Assembly (NCBI GenBank): GCA_019744775.1
Contig: JAIETZ010000003.1
Coordinates: 434,001 to 498,000 of the forward strand
Source: Candidatus Obscuribacterales bacterium
GTDB taxonomy: Bacteria > Cyanobacteriota > Vampirovibrionia > Obscuribacterales > Obscuribacteraceae
DNA: 64,000 nt
Direction: 5' to 3'
Program-made: the position numbers and the translations under genes
Notes under the pieces: generated by a model
Seen by the model: the letters and a program-made list of their open reading frames with translations, nothing else
The model's database searches: none
Told to the model about the DNA's origin: nothing
Shown: positions 28,001 through 32,990 of the stretch, piece after piece
How positions within the stretch are numbered: the first letter of the stretch is position 1
How the letters are laid out: every line of letters starts with the position of its first letter

Positions 28001-29943
28001 AAGCATCAGACAATCTGGATATTCCCGATGCCACAATTACATCTGTAGCGCGGTATGTAACCGGCAGCGTGACTGTGGACGGCGTGAACATGCAAAACTT
28101 CACAGGTGGCGGTATAGCCATATTTGCCGGCACTTCATTGTCGGACTATAACGCATACTTGAAATCAGTTGCTGTAAATGACAGAGTGCAAAGTGATACC
28201 GGCACCTATGTAAATAGTGGTGCCACTGTCACTGGCGGTGGAATTGTAATGCTCAATGGAGCTTGGATCGGCTTGGAAGCACCAGCCGGAGGTGTGCTTA
28301 ACCTGAATAATGTCATTTTAGCTGCCGATGGTGGTGTGATTTCCATAGATCCGCCAGGAATCATAAATATCAATGGAGCCATTTTTGGAGCTGTCGGCCC
28401 GGCTATTGTGCCGTTGCCGCTTCCGCCTGCGCAACAAGCACAAGCACAGGCTCCGGCTGCCCAGAATCCATTTTTGGGAGCTGCTTTGCCTGGCAATGGT
28501 CCTGTAAATCTGCCACCTGATGGAACAGCCATTCAGACCGATGTATCCGATTTTGCTAGTCCTGTTGAGAAAAACGCTTCGCAAGTTATGTCCAGAACGG
28601 CACAGATAGAAACGGTCGTAACACAGTCTGCTGCCTGGGTATTTGTTTCCGGCAATTGCCAACCGTTTTTAGCGCAATCTGATGATTCACTGCTTTTTGG
28701 TTGTGGCGGCACAATGTTTGCCAACAATAAAGAAGATGGCGGTGTAACAATGCGAGAAGGACGTTTAGTGATGTTGACGGCCAACAAGTCGTTAAAGGTA
28801 AAAACTGAGATTGGTGATGTGGCTATTCCTGCAGATAGCGGTGGTATTGTAGAACAAAAACCAAATGGAGTATTTAGGCTTGTAAGTTTATCTGGACAGG
28901 ATGCCGAAGTTACCTTAAGGCGCGGTGACGAAACTTCTCAGATTCTTGTGAGACCCGGTGAAGAATTGGTTGTCGCTGACTCGGATATGGCTGAAGAGGA
29001 ACTGATTCCTGTCGATGGGGTAGATAGAGTGGCTGTGGCAGGTACTATTAAAGTGTCCGGCTTGCAAGTGAAAAAATCGCAGTACGACAAAAAACAAATG
29101 TTTGAGCGCGAGCAGCTTATTCATTGTGGTATGGGCAGCACTCTGATGTCTAATTACAAACGTCGTGTAGCTAAGCTCAAGGAAGAAATGACTGGAGAAT
29201 CGAGCAAGACTATCTCCAGTGCGCCTCCGGCGCCGGCAGGCAATAATGTGATGCCGATGGGCGTAGTGCCGTTAAACAAGAAAGACAAGGAAAAGATCGG
29301 CAGTGCTGATGTGTATCGTAAGATTGGCTATGAGAAGTCTCAGTCAATGGAAATAAGTGCTCCTGGGATTCGTGGCGTTACCACTGACTACGGCACTTTT
29401 AAATACGTCGGCAGTGCTAATTTGACATTTGAACAACCAGGAGTTGTTAGTTTGGCGACTGGTGAGCTGCTAGTGGCTTCGCAAAAAGCCACCGTTGTGC
29501 GTTGCGGTGAGCACCTTGTTTCGGTTGACCCTGGTGCTGTAGCGCTTATATCTAACGATAATGGATTCATTAGAATAACCAATCTATATGAAAATTCGGT
29601 AAATGCTGTTCGTGCTTGTACTGCCGGTAAGATGATCAGCCTCAATGCAGGCAAACAAGTAATGTTTGGTCCAACATCCGAGCATGTTACCCGCGCGTTA
29701 GGCGCCGATCCCATTGCCCGCAGACGCAGTATGTATTTCGACTTGCCGGGCGGCAAAGGCGCGTCACGTTGCGAAATATCGCTTGTCTCGCTTCTGCAAA
29801 ACACGCCAGTTCTAACACACCTGTTGAAGAGCACGGACCTTAATGATCAAGCATTAAGAGAACGAGTAATTAAGATGGCTGCTTGCTTGGCTCAGACAAC
29901 CTCGACACATGGACCATATACAACTGTTAATGGACAGCACTAG
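13051..29943 (+). CDS. Giant secreted FHA-like beta-helical surface protein, 5630 residues, with FecR-like tail
   Basis: One unbroken frame of 16.9 kb. It starts at TTG 13051 with AAGGGTGG upstream. Residues 1-26 form a signal peptide (ending AYG-Q). From about residue 30 to 5110 the chain is built of short G/N/S/T-rich strands (NLTLHAVNNIVNAGTIMSAG type), as in filamentous haemagglutinin and other right-handed beta-helix exoproteins. Residues about 550-810 are a glycine-rich block. A 118-residue module starting SLDL recurs at about 1261, 2671 and 4039. A Pro/Gln/Ala linker (about 5117-5138) leads to a globular C-terminus (about 5175-5630) with two FecR-like beta domains. CxxC or CC motifs recur. 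Probably a surface adhesin or matrix protein. No TpsB partner is in the window. Confidence 0.85.
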   Translation: MRSIICLVLALGLVFQSSWTMSAYGQDASPPVADNSAAGLNLDLGSTDRNVAASTVLSPAASATINIGGLNRVVSAADMLTAAEFVAVRQVMHTGTQYLQLNDMGAAIGGGMRLNANLASQINSLVIPTNVHASQNAAVLQTLNLAGNFTNSGVYSILSTNSAVTSAAINASNIYNNAGALISSTLANLTLHAVNNIVNAGTIMSAGNLNLTAGGSISNMGQLAVMQAMNTMNLQAASVVNQGQIAAQLGNINALTAHVTNSGIMQSLSGSVNIRNLVGTQLAVDGILGSISAGHNINLSTLPTVKDLNGEVLSKGLISVSGNTLSGQAINLTSPEGIVNVQADRLNGPVSVSAGVAYVGAKHGNLSLSKMELTGDPIYYAQGGDLDLGGLFSGGSTFSTSGGDFIALASGDIKATGAPSNALIDTTPNLQFGSIKMYAGVDFSVTGGASPITCTDCAPLYTITGTSTSGGDINLPTVSLKTSHDLFSPQVGIHLEARDNGSQTKGNITVANITNLGIAQPSSPWPGYFNIHNTVTADGNVSLGFIDSSGVQGGDSSAVGGGYGGGVVITSSYGNVTVNGDISLMGGGSSEGSNNSNSGPGGKGGILSIVAMQGSILVDGNINTFGGGSGGGGGARLAGDGGGVTLMTNNDSITVNGAINSSGGGGGAGDGSSGGSYGGYGGNISVFTRSAITINGPVLAAGGGNGGSGGGGGSLGGGGGGGGNASVSGSGGGAFGVGGQPGAGGGGYFGGGSSGIGSGAHGGGGGGATGGNGGYTAGSQTGEDGSLGFGGNASGPGAAGQDAGTAKGGSISLSGSQVQVTETVDSAFGFSTSPFASYSVYAGGGGTVSISTPTAVLPNGDYEAGLATTPAYLGSSSFTVGGSGSSGAINAGNGIFINRTNVGTDVNSGTTAAASNSITITKNGGSAVISDGDLVTPGDWMAIVQTVHGGQQVTVDGTGNITAGTIDLGITYYPGAGFTNLVLPAGISASTDVPTVKVMGSADLGSTLDLLYTGNEGYDGWASDSLSIGVGATLNAAAALFIHPGSLLNIDGSLHAPYYIQLGEHRDLTFTGNGDISVNPAGTGIAVFVFANSSDLTATMNGSLTLNGGLSGEFYIYAPTFEIAANQTLTIGQGQTQFGIQANNVVFGANSAITIVPSNMNMLFSYVQSVTLPTGSSATVTTNGGTITFDYPFGTLHFVKSLPAGNATLNLNGGDSFINGNPVSGQGGCLICTDHTLTINSSGFLTTYNNECSIIPYQLLSLDLVNDPAAVAAIIELQTYGILGGTLIESGGVATGGNVIIAPSNLSSTLTAYNIPSNVTVTMQDFTAGYGVNIQITGSSTTSQAILAGTNEFVSTGGNSSPSLNVSSSQAGPVFVVAPSGLITSDDTITISANGDMSFSGLVSATTVNLTTFNGGSVYSSSYCGTCVILATTLNLQVTGSVGTLLNPLTTQVSNLTANVNNAAYVSNYGDLSLGLSQVGGTFQVLNSGNLSIDSYVQATDIDFRTTSGSGTITLNNSFQANNSVNLQVDGTGNIIQASGSIAAISATLSSRGDIGASGQPINVQVDEIAAHGSNVYINSSNFNLLLNSSAATDYAGNYGTFELTASGRLTVSGSASVYGGTVTLTDGFESLVDAGAVVQSFGSGNSVTWNTTTLHNNGSILGQQVSIVSNSNLAVDGSGLIGINNMPNSGVTFSGAQAIVSLVSLSGGDVTVTQGRIDGLISSSRVTQGAFSFACFCFAASFTDDGTPPTNFSVTVNQGALYGNHIKATGSLDLINTAGDIRIYGQTGWSPGTVSTSGAGNISLQTSGSYTILLDRGSIIDSSNDLDISTSYFYNNTSATFMSGNPSVHAVNTITFDNPAGFGVSGTGGMWTGTAGAEGTGAINFNATNGSIVVTSAVLMGTVNVAASATNGLFVLDVGNTSNFTAGSMAATAPSGFPAPFFATYGTTGVTYWQAPSSMNMIDPSPTQGGGLLVLSTVVPVDPSNPSGDTIDVVINGTQVTGGPTGVIFPVNCGGSCVNYTGSGMEILSTLDISGLQTGLLVVHSNMPVTVDGNATISNTGNTVFNTSTLGVLQTCNLCAGGIQPGIAINTSGGALVLGGGRGGFASQADLVTLGALSMTVSGGPFIEYGLVQGGSVVITGSATRLFSGDIQSTAGDFIINNAGQIDIFNMAATGGGASVTHTGAGYIDMNFSSIVVSGNLSGGNVSISITDNTINGGLYMRMGSDLFSNSGGDVNVVTTGTIQTNTGTKIISSGELNLTCNLCQAAPVFNNSTIASFGDLTITNTAGDLTFNATNVYTSNADVYINNLSGNLVFDLPTTVIRGDQLIFVDTVFGTFPYTPYQGGSVYVSNSGGNLTVSNGALIAGSNLIDANVSISNTGNLSLLNYGRVSAENGRAIVRNSGGDLTIGAGSGISVAGNGVSVDNYILLYNSGGAINIDTQTSEVLFSSPSFVLVMNNQDISLTGFGYSSIDTPQVTFISTNGSVQLSQHDMSGTSISGQAATNFLAAVTDGAMNVDTILANNGNIALTSSSRSNVVDGSININSGATLVANNGTVTVETCTTGTISIGANVVITALNGASAFGDVYIISGPLPSAPVTGATPANVVASQSGGGQIFFGSQSISASAPNNFVTAIGGNVVFDAAAVTDISLGGNVNINAAVAGVSPLLTSLDLQDSSTVSQIVALQSSGLIGGVLNVGGGIAIGGSADISASRLAPLLTALNLPANVSIQFLDFGTVMRPITVNLTAASTTTQATVSGSVFFSDGANSNVYVNVLSNQAGPAVLVGTTGELVSDKLLSVTANGDIAANGIVQAFDQLVIETVEAGGNIAIAADITGRDVLRVETDTAGNISQSAGTLFGNQIYLLTHGGDIGAPGSRVSLTTYDSGNNLLFAQTSGNAYLTYQGNVSLQRSFVGDSNVLDLTTTCDGSIIIDGDYVLGGSTINLTADGTGGIFETFNNQVFQADTINLTSGIGDIGGPNGPSGSDLTVGTETGTITANTGGNVYIQMNFLILCLGCPSGTSDLRPQPPSSQATTLNVGSSHATNIMHISAGNLGVNILDGAVISVAGQVDVPGDLSISAGNAVGFTPPDLTIGTGAILQVANTGAITLNANGLGNIVNNGQLITPTAGSGVLNVNASSMTGTGSISGNVVFNSGTVSVSQTSISGTVSGSSFGSDFSITVANGLLQVGSISSANNIFITNNGGDIAVIGAAIDANLGTGVITMSTAGSFGVLIETAGLSAADMVFNTGHFAGDFNIIASNSIAISNTGSVVMGLNGNLQAPTMTISSVNGSVTAWMEEALGTTINVSAQNNLLVDIRYVGGVGDATMNAVSPYAVNTITNIVGGAAQFSGGTVTYAANSAQVFFDSNLPGAALIVLNSSGTPANVTVNGSTVTSGSNIAAGSIPVCCALPVFNHGVGTIAGDFGIDNTAGGDLTIHLGEALYVTGNSTVSSNNGNMVWDGGTGYSGNALIGDGTVTIANGNSGSSVAGGNSTLNSYAAFFPNLATSTFQLSNNSGNLKFMENSFVFANGAVNVNNNGGNIQLDYQSYISGAGYIGTACSTCATTVTNSGGSIIAYGSQLETIGAGFSSNIDGYGDITSITNSGGDIILGAGGAIQSFGTTLTVGNTDGNIVVDGAWNNTGWSIINSDTAATIDVSQDGLTGNIVVSNGGSIQSVGGAVHLVTNAGHSGNILIDGPGSYISGAAGVTVEHDGTGNITVTNTGHIGLNLETIEIYTTIGNIIVSNLGSLLASSTLSVTAGTGNVILNTGAQLIADSTITITATNGNVVIDTTPFSSTGVAATPVNPSTAVSANGNVSISAGNGIVVTGYGDNSLSAVNGTINFSSAAGSVSVTQFGLTSVITGTAATTFAVTATNSSLNVGNISTNPGGLNPDGSITLIAGCVCPPAAATTLTVTANSIITARKGNVILRNADVAQGSIFLDTNSEVNARQLGSGFGNVYIVVGTIPVNPVAGLTPANVISNPTLGGQVFYGASGLTANAPDNTVNAPGTTVVFDAPGSAAITMNGNVQINSVPVITLTSLDLTDPTVTSDILALIAQGDIGGNLIVNGSGVATGGSIVITPGVLSVTITAENIPDNVTIQFQGYSASDVLAINITAASTTKQVVISGTHEYIAGVGASDGVISVTSNQAGPVFQITGTGLLISDGNLTVTTTGGDFSSAGNIIAGGTTTITSDAGVTLNNLTSAGTVAVTAQAGSITQTGFTDASFTGANGNAASITYQATTGISGVSLNATGGTVSGDGGLILVNTTGGAIAFSSFVDSSARGGGRAGDVTLTADTDITIHSVNAVGGQTPNVNARGGDILIQSNSGSLIATGTTPRFVDSSGSVFFSGTGQANAGTITVTTPGGIVGTGGAISFRAEGGHDGGNGANIIITTNGSAELDFVSSSGSTVSPTPTAAGDAGDITIIAPGGITLVDARAQGGTAGGSGGDVVLQAANGGINVTLFVFTNAVGSTGTGGLVDISGDGDIVIGNIGALSILAYGGSTIGNSSTVTVGSVNGLINISGLINTSVTTDGNAGAISLDAETGIISGGLSAAGGTTSGDGADVTATTATGDITISSFVSARAKGQGDGGDIALTATAGNVAVLGTIGTGAAIASNGGGTGSAGRIDVLYGSTTPFVIDSAGVGITNGARGNITAIATGSGDGNVVTIQNTIDDTVVTLNGTIDVTSVTGTGGFIWFVGSTGFNSTITGNASGLISGLLLGSGDNFTLTLNRPDTALLVAAINSNGLISINNSVGTSSINVPVGENISGAGGVTLTSASIVNDGLLSSIAGQVTLNNSASLSVTGAGTITGLTAAFNSTTGSVTASQGTITGTLSGTAQTSFSTTATASGLTVDAISATVNTVTLNAAGGLLSVVDSGDISAGQSVFMTGGTGVAIGNTVQITGGIVGGALNEFSLNMQDYTYAQIASPGGILITSTTGNVVTGNGVVMDAFGGSIGLTSAGDLTFGNLNDLFAQGANIWMQASDNLDIPDATITSVARYVTGSVTVDGVNMQNFTGGGIAIFAGTSLSDYNAYLKSVAVNDRVQSDTGTYVNSGATVTGGGIVMLNGAWIGLEAPAGGVLNLNNVILAADGGVISIDPPGIININGAIFGAVGPAIVPLPLPPAQQAQAQAPAAQNPFLGAALPGNGPVNLPPDGTAIQTDVSDFASPVEKNASQVMSRTAQIETVVTQSAAWVFVSGNCQPFLAQSDDSLLFGCGGTMFANNKEDGGVTMREGRLVMLTANKSLKVKTEIGDVAIPADSGGIVEQKPNGVFRLVSLSGQDAEVTLRRGDETSQILVRPGEELVVADSDMAEEELIPVDGVDRVAVAGTIKVSGLQVKKSQYDKKQMFEREQLIHCGMGSTLMSNYKRRVAKLKEEMTGESSKTISSAPPAPAGNNVMPMGVVPLNKKDKEKIGSADVYRKIGYEKSQSMEISAPGIRGVTTDYGTFKYVGSANLTFEQPGVVSLATGELLVASQKATVVRCGEHLVSVDPGAVALISNDNGFIRITNLYENSVNAVRACTAGKMISLNAGKQVMFGPTSEHVTRALGADPIARRRSMYFDLPGGKGASRCEISLVSLLQNTPVLTHLLKSTDLNDQALRERVIKMAACLAQTTSTHGPYTTVNGQH

Positions 29944-30107
29944 GTGTGAGAGGGTTCAGTTTTCTACAGGGGGAAGTCGCCGGAAAGATAAACGCGAGCA
30001 TTGGGGCAACACGTGGTGACATGCTTCAAATTTAGCGTTTTTTACTGTCAAGTGTTTAGAATTAGATCAAATCTTTGTTAGTCCCCCTAAGCGAACAGGA
30101 TATTTCT

Positions 30108-30362
30108 ATGATCACTAGCAAACCCGGAGAGAAAGACTTTCAGTGGAAGTTTCGACTTTTCTTTTGGTCGGTATTTGTTTTATTGCTTTTGATTTTGTTG
30201 TCGCTGCATTTCTTTATGGCGCTTGCCTATGAGCAGACAATTGAGATTTTGACGCGTGTGCAGTCGATGGAGTCGACGGTGGAAAAGATGAAGATGCGTC
30301 TTGAGGAAGAGGGCGGGACGGCGGGTAAGCCTGCTCCGAAGATGATCAAGCCGGTTAAGTAG
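30108..30362 (+). CDS. Small membrane-anchored coiled-coil protein
   Basis: An 84-residue protein with a short cytoplasmic N-terminus, one transmembrane helix (FFWSVFVLLLLILLSLHFFMALAY, about residues 18-41), a coiled-coil of about 25 residues (ILTRVQSMESTVEKMKMRLEEE), and a Lys/Pro-rich tail. The ATG at 30108 has AGGA eight bases upstream; the longer frame starting at TTG 30075 is less likely. It lies 165 bases after the giant gene on the same strand, so a shared role at the envelope is possible but unproven. Confidence 0.68.
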   Translation: MITSKPGEKDFQWKFRLFFWSVFVLLLLILLSLHFFMALAYEQTIEILTRVQSMESTVEKMKMRLEEEGGTAGKPAPKMIKPVK

Positions 30363-30381
30363 ATATATCGACTTTAAGTCG

Positions 30382-30416
30382 TGAGACCCTTCGTCGCGCT
30401 GCTCCTCAGGATGACG
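30382..30416 (+). repeat. Dispersed intergenic element (CCTTCG...CTCAGGATGACG type)
   Basis: GAGACCCTTCGTCGCGCTGC followed by TCCTCAGGATGACG. It is related to the element at 3331-3380 and, like it, sits beside a REP-like palindrome. Confidence 0.45.
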
Positions 30417-30426
30417 GGAGGCGAGC

Positions 30427-30449
30427 GGGCGCATGCAATGCGCCCCTAC
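30427..30449 (-). repeat. REP-like palindrome, with a decayed copy beside it
   Basis: Minus orientation: GGGCGCAT-GCA-ATGCGCCC then CTAC. A decayed relative (GACGCATGCAATGCATGTAC) lies at 30464-30483. The pair fills the gap between two convergent genes. Confidence 0.85.
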
Positions 30450-30505
30450 GACGAACCGGAACCGACGCATGCAATGCATGTACGGAGTACCGGATCGGGT
30501 ACCGA

Positions 30506-31333
30506 TTAGATTAGGCTAAATGGTTCGAGAGTGCGTTTGCGGAGCAGGCGGTTTAGTTCGCTTTGGATTTCGCCTTCGAAGTGGCGGGCTTGTTTGCGGG
30601 CGATGTCTTCCAAGTCATCCTTTTCTGCGTCGAATGCGAATCGGTGCGATTTAAGGACGCGCATTTGCCATTTGCCGGGAAATGACAGGCAATTTGCAGG
30701 GAATGGTAGCCATGGGAAAAATGGGGTGATGGGATATTCGGGTAAGCCGAGGAAGTTTGCCACTTTAGGCAAATTGTCGAAGACGGGTAAGGAGTCTTCG
30801 CAGCCTAAGGTGCACAGTGAATATATTGGGACTTTGGTTTCGGCAGCGGGCAGAAACTTTGTCCAATCGAAGTCCATTAATCGGTAACGATCGCTATAGG
30901 GTTTTGTCAGTCCGGCAAGTCCCTCGGGGAAGGTGGCGACTATTTCGCCGGCAGCCCAAAGACGTTTGGCGTTGTCGGCTGTCCAGTCGACAAAACCAAT
31001 CTCGGTCAAAAATGTATAAAGTCTTTCGTCGTCAATGCCGTCCATGTCGGCCATGATGTTGAGACGACGCGGGAAAGGCTTTTCGTTCATCAAGGCGAAC
31101 AAAAGCATGAATCCCGGCCACGGAAGAATGGAGCCGGAATTGCCGACTATAAATGCCGGGCCTTCTTTGGGCAAAAACTCCAATCCTGAAAATTCAACAC
31201 GCCACCATTGCTTGTAGAGAAAACTCAAGAATGGCTCGAGTTTGGCGAGTGTTTCCAACTTGAAGTTGAATAGCGAGTCGCTTTTCTCGACAATGTCTTG
31301 GTATATGCGGTAGGTATGAGTAAAGCTCGGCAT
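30506..31333 (-). CDS. PlsC-like acyltransferase homologue lacking the catalytic His/Asp
   Basis: A 275-residue protein clearly related to the next gene upstream (same length, order and ends). In the active-site block it reads GNSGSILPWPG where the neighbour reads GNHSGLIPLDG, so the catalytic His is Ser66 and the Asp is Pro73. The second block is kept (TFPEGLAGLTKPYSDRYRLMDF), as is the FPWLPFP block. It is therefore probably catalytically dead, perhaps a partner or regulator of the active paralogue. It starts four bases after the neighbour's stop, so the two are translated from one mRNA. It ends in the gap with the REP-like palindromes. Confidence 0.82.
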   Translation of the reverse strand: MPSFTHTYRIYQDIVEKSDSLFNFKLETLAKLEPFLSFLYKQWWRVEFSGLEFLPKEGPAFIVGNSGSILPWPGFMLLFALMNEKPFPRRLNIMADMDGIDDERLYTFLTEIGFVDWTADNAKRLWAAGEIVATFPEGLAGLTKPYSDRYRLMDFDWTKFLPAAETKVPIYSLCTLGCEDSLPVFDNLPKVANFLGLPEYPITPFFPWLPFPANCLSFPGKWQMRVLKSHRFAFDAEKDDLEDIARKQARHFEGEIQSELNRLLRKRTLEPFSLI

Positions 31334-31337
31334 GTTT

Positions 31338-32258
31338 TTACTTCATCATTGACGCAGTTGGGTGATGTTCGTGATTATGGTTTGGATCTTCGTCCCATTC
31401 AGTGAATAGCGACTTGCGCTCTCTAAGCAATTGATTTAGCTGGCGTTGAACGTCATATTGCAGTTCGCGCGCAATTTTTAGTGCGAGCTTGCGGTCCGCT
31501 GCTTTCTCTACTGGATAGCCGAGATCAATTGGTTTGTTTACCTTAATTAGCCATCTGACAGGCAATGGCATTAGATTGAGAGGGAATGGCAGCCATGGAA
31601 AACCGAGTGTCACTGGGAAAAACGGCATCGCAGTTAGTTGGGCAAGCTGCTTGATGTTGACGAAGTTAGGGAATATCTCGTCTCCGCCTATTGTGGCAAC
31701 TGGAATAATTGGTGTTTGCGTGGCGATCGCCAATTGCACAAAGCCTGGGTGGAAATCGATTAAGCGATAGCGTTCATCAAATCTTTTGCCGACGCCGCGT
31801 ATACCTTCCGGATATATGCCGACGAGTTCTTCATTGTTGAGCAGCTTGGTGGCATTCTCTTTGCTTGCACGCACTTGTCCTGTGTGTTGGATCCATTTGC
31901 CGACGCCGGGCATGGTGAAAAACCAGTCGGTTGCTAGATAACGGATGCGTCTAGGGCTTGGGTGCTTGCTGCACATGGTCATGGTGAGCATGGCGCCATC
32001 TAATGGAATTAGCCCGGAGTGATTGCCGAACAAAAGAGCGCGCCCTTCGCCGGGGATGTTTTCAATTCCGTGCACGCGGACTTTGAAGTAGTCCTCGTAG
32101 CAAAAGCGGAAGAAGGGCTCCCACTTGGCAAACGTGTCCATATTGAAGCCAAACTCGTCATCCATTCCGGCATAACGACTATAAAAAGCAGGGTTGCGCT
32201 TAGCGAAAGCAGCCAGCGGGTCTTGCTTTAGCGTCTGAAAATTTTCCCAATTACCCAC
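31338..32258 (-). CDS. Lysophospholipid acyltransferase (PlsC/LPLAT superfamily)
   Basis: A 306-residue acyltransferase of the PlsC (1-acylglycerol-3-phosphate acyltransferase) superfamily, acting at the inner face of the membrane. The active-site block is GNHSGLIPLDG (His80, Asp87, a wider-spaced form of the usual NHxxxxD). The substrate-binding block is GIYPEGIRGVGKRFDERYRL, followed by VPVATIGGDE and FPWLPFP. There is no long transmembrane span. The start is GTG 32258 with AGGTG upstream, and it overlaps the end of a small membrane protein gene by 31 bases, indicating coupled translation. The acyl acceptor is not evident. Confidence 0.86.
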   Translation of the reverse strand: MGNWENFQTLKQDPLAAFAKRNPAFYSRYAGMDDEFGFNMDTFAKWEPFFRFCYEDYFKVRVHGIENIPGEGRALLFGNHSGLIPLDGAMLTMTMCSKHPSPRRIRYLATDWFFTMPGVGKWIQHTGQVRASKENATKLLNNEELVGIYPEGIRGVGKRFDERYRLIDFHPGFVQLAIATQTPIIPVATIGGDEIFPNFVNIKQLAQLTAMPFFPVTLGFPWLPFPLNLMPLPVRWLIKVNKPIDLGYPVEKAADRKLALKIARELQYDVQRQLNQLLRERKSLFTEWDEDPNHNHEHHPTASMMK

Positions 32259-32407
32259 AAAACACCTAAAATGCCTGGACCGAACGACACGAAAAGAACA
32301 AAGCGCCTAAGCGCGTAGGTAACCAGATCCCAGATGTGCTGTTTAATGGCTTCGCGATCGTCGGAAGCCAAGCTGCCATCGTCCATGATTGCTTCGATAT
32401 CTTGCAT
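32228..32407 (-). CDS. Small membrane protein coupled to the acyltransferase, 59 residues
   Basis: A 59-codon frame from ATG 32407 (GAGGT nine bases upstream) to TAA 32228. The N-terminal half is acidic and helical (MQDIEAIMDDGSLASDDREA), followed by a hydrophobic helix (YALRRFVLFVSFGPGILGVLWVIG) and a basic end (KIFRR). It overlaps the acyltransferase start by 31 bases. The reading frame in the same stretch on another register looks random, so this one is preferred. Probably a membrane partner of the acyltransferase pair. Confidence 0.6.
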   Translation of the reverse strand: MQDIEAIMDDGSLASDDREAIKQHIWDLVTYALRRFVLFVSFGPGILGVLWVIGKIFRR

Positions 32408-32534
32408 GATTCAAAGACCTCGGTTTTTCCAGAGGCTCCATAGAATTCGACGTATACAGCGTACATCTATTTAAAGAGATTGCAACCAATGAAATCCTAT
32501 CTTCTTAAGAAAGTTTTACCGGGGGCGCAGGACA

Positions 32535-32557
32535 GGGCGCATGCAATGCGCCCCTAC
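32535..32557 (-). repeat. REP-like palindrome
   Basis: Minus orientation: GGGCGCAT-GCA-ATGCGCCC then CTAC. It sits in the divergent gap between the small membrane protein gene and ybaB. Confidence 0.85.
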
Positions 32558-32649
32558 AAAGGACATTGTTGCCAGTAGATAGAGGTGCACTAGAGATCAA
32601 TGGCGGGGATTTGGGATAATCTAGAGCATCACAAGTTTTGGAGATTGAA

Positions 32650-32982
32650 ATGCAACAAGATTTCGGCAAAATGATGCGTGACGCGCAAGCCTCGCTCAAG
32701 AAGATGCAAGATGATATGGGCAAGATGCAGAAAGAACTTGCCGATACCAATGTTGAAGGAACAGCAGGCGGTGGTGCGGTCACCATTACTTGCAATGGTA
32801 TGTGTGAGTTTAAGGGTGTGAAGATTAAGGCTGAAGCTGTTGATCCGACTGATGTTGAAACTTTGGAAGATCTCGTGCTGGCGGCGATAACCGATGCATC
32901 CAACAAAGCTCAGGAATTGATGCGCACACGCACCGGCAGTATCACCAAGGGCATGAACTTGCCACCAGGCATGGGCTTCTAG
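32650..32982 (+). CDS. ybaB: YbaB/EbfC nucleoid-associated protein
   Basis: A 110-residue small dimeric DNA-binding protein of the YbaB/EbfC family. It has the N-terminal coiled-coil (MMRDAQASLKKMQDDMGKMQKEL) and the strand-rich middle (VEGTAGGGAVTITCNGMCEFKGVKI). The family's conserved block follows (DPTDVETLEDLVLAAITDASNKAQ), then the Gly/Met tail (GMNLPPGMGF). GGAG lies seven bases before ATG 32650; a TTG twelve bases earlier is in frame but not likely. It is followed after eight bases by recR, the classic ybaB-recR pair. Confidence 0.95.
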   Translation: MQQDFGKMMRDAQASLKKMQDDMGKMQKELADTNVEGTAGGGAVTITCNGMCEFKGVKIKAEAVDPTDVETLEDLVLAAITDASNKAQELMRTRTGSITKGMNLPPGMGF

Positions 32983-32990
32983 AGTAGTCC

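Noticed and set aside
32266-32466. A 66-codon minus-strand frame starting MYAVYVEF.
   Set aside because: The adjacent register gives a protein with a good Shine-Dalgarno, an acidic helix and a membrane helix that overlaps the acyltransferase start; this frame lacks all of that.
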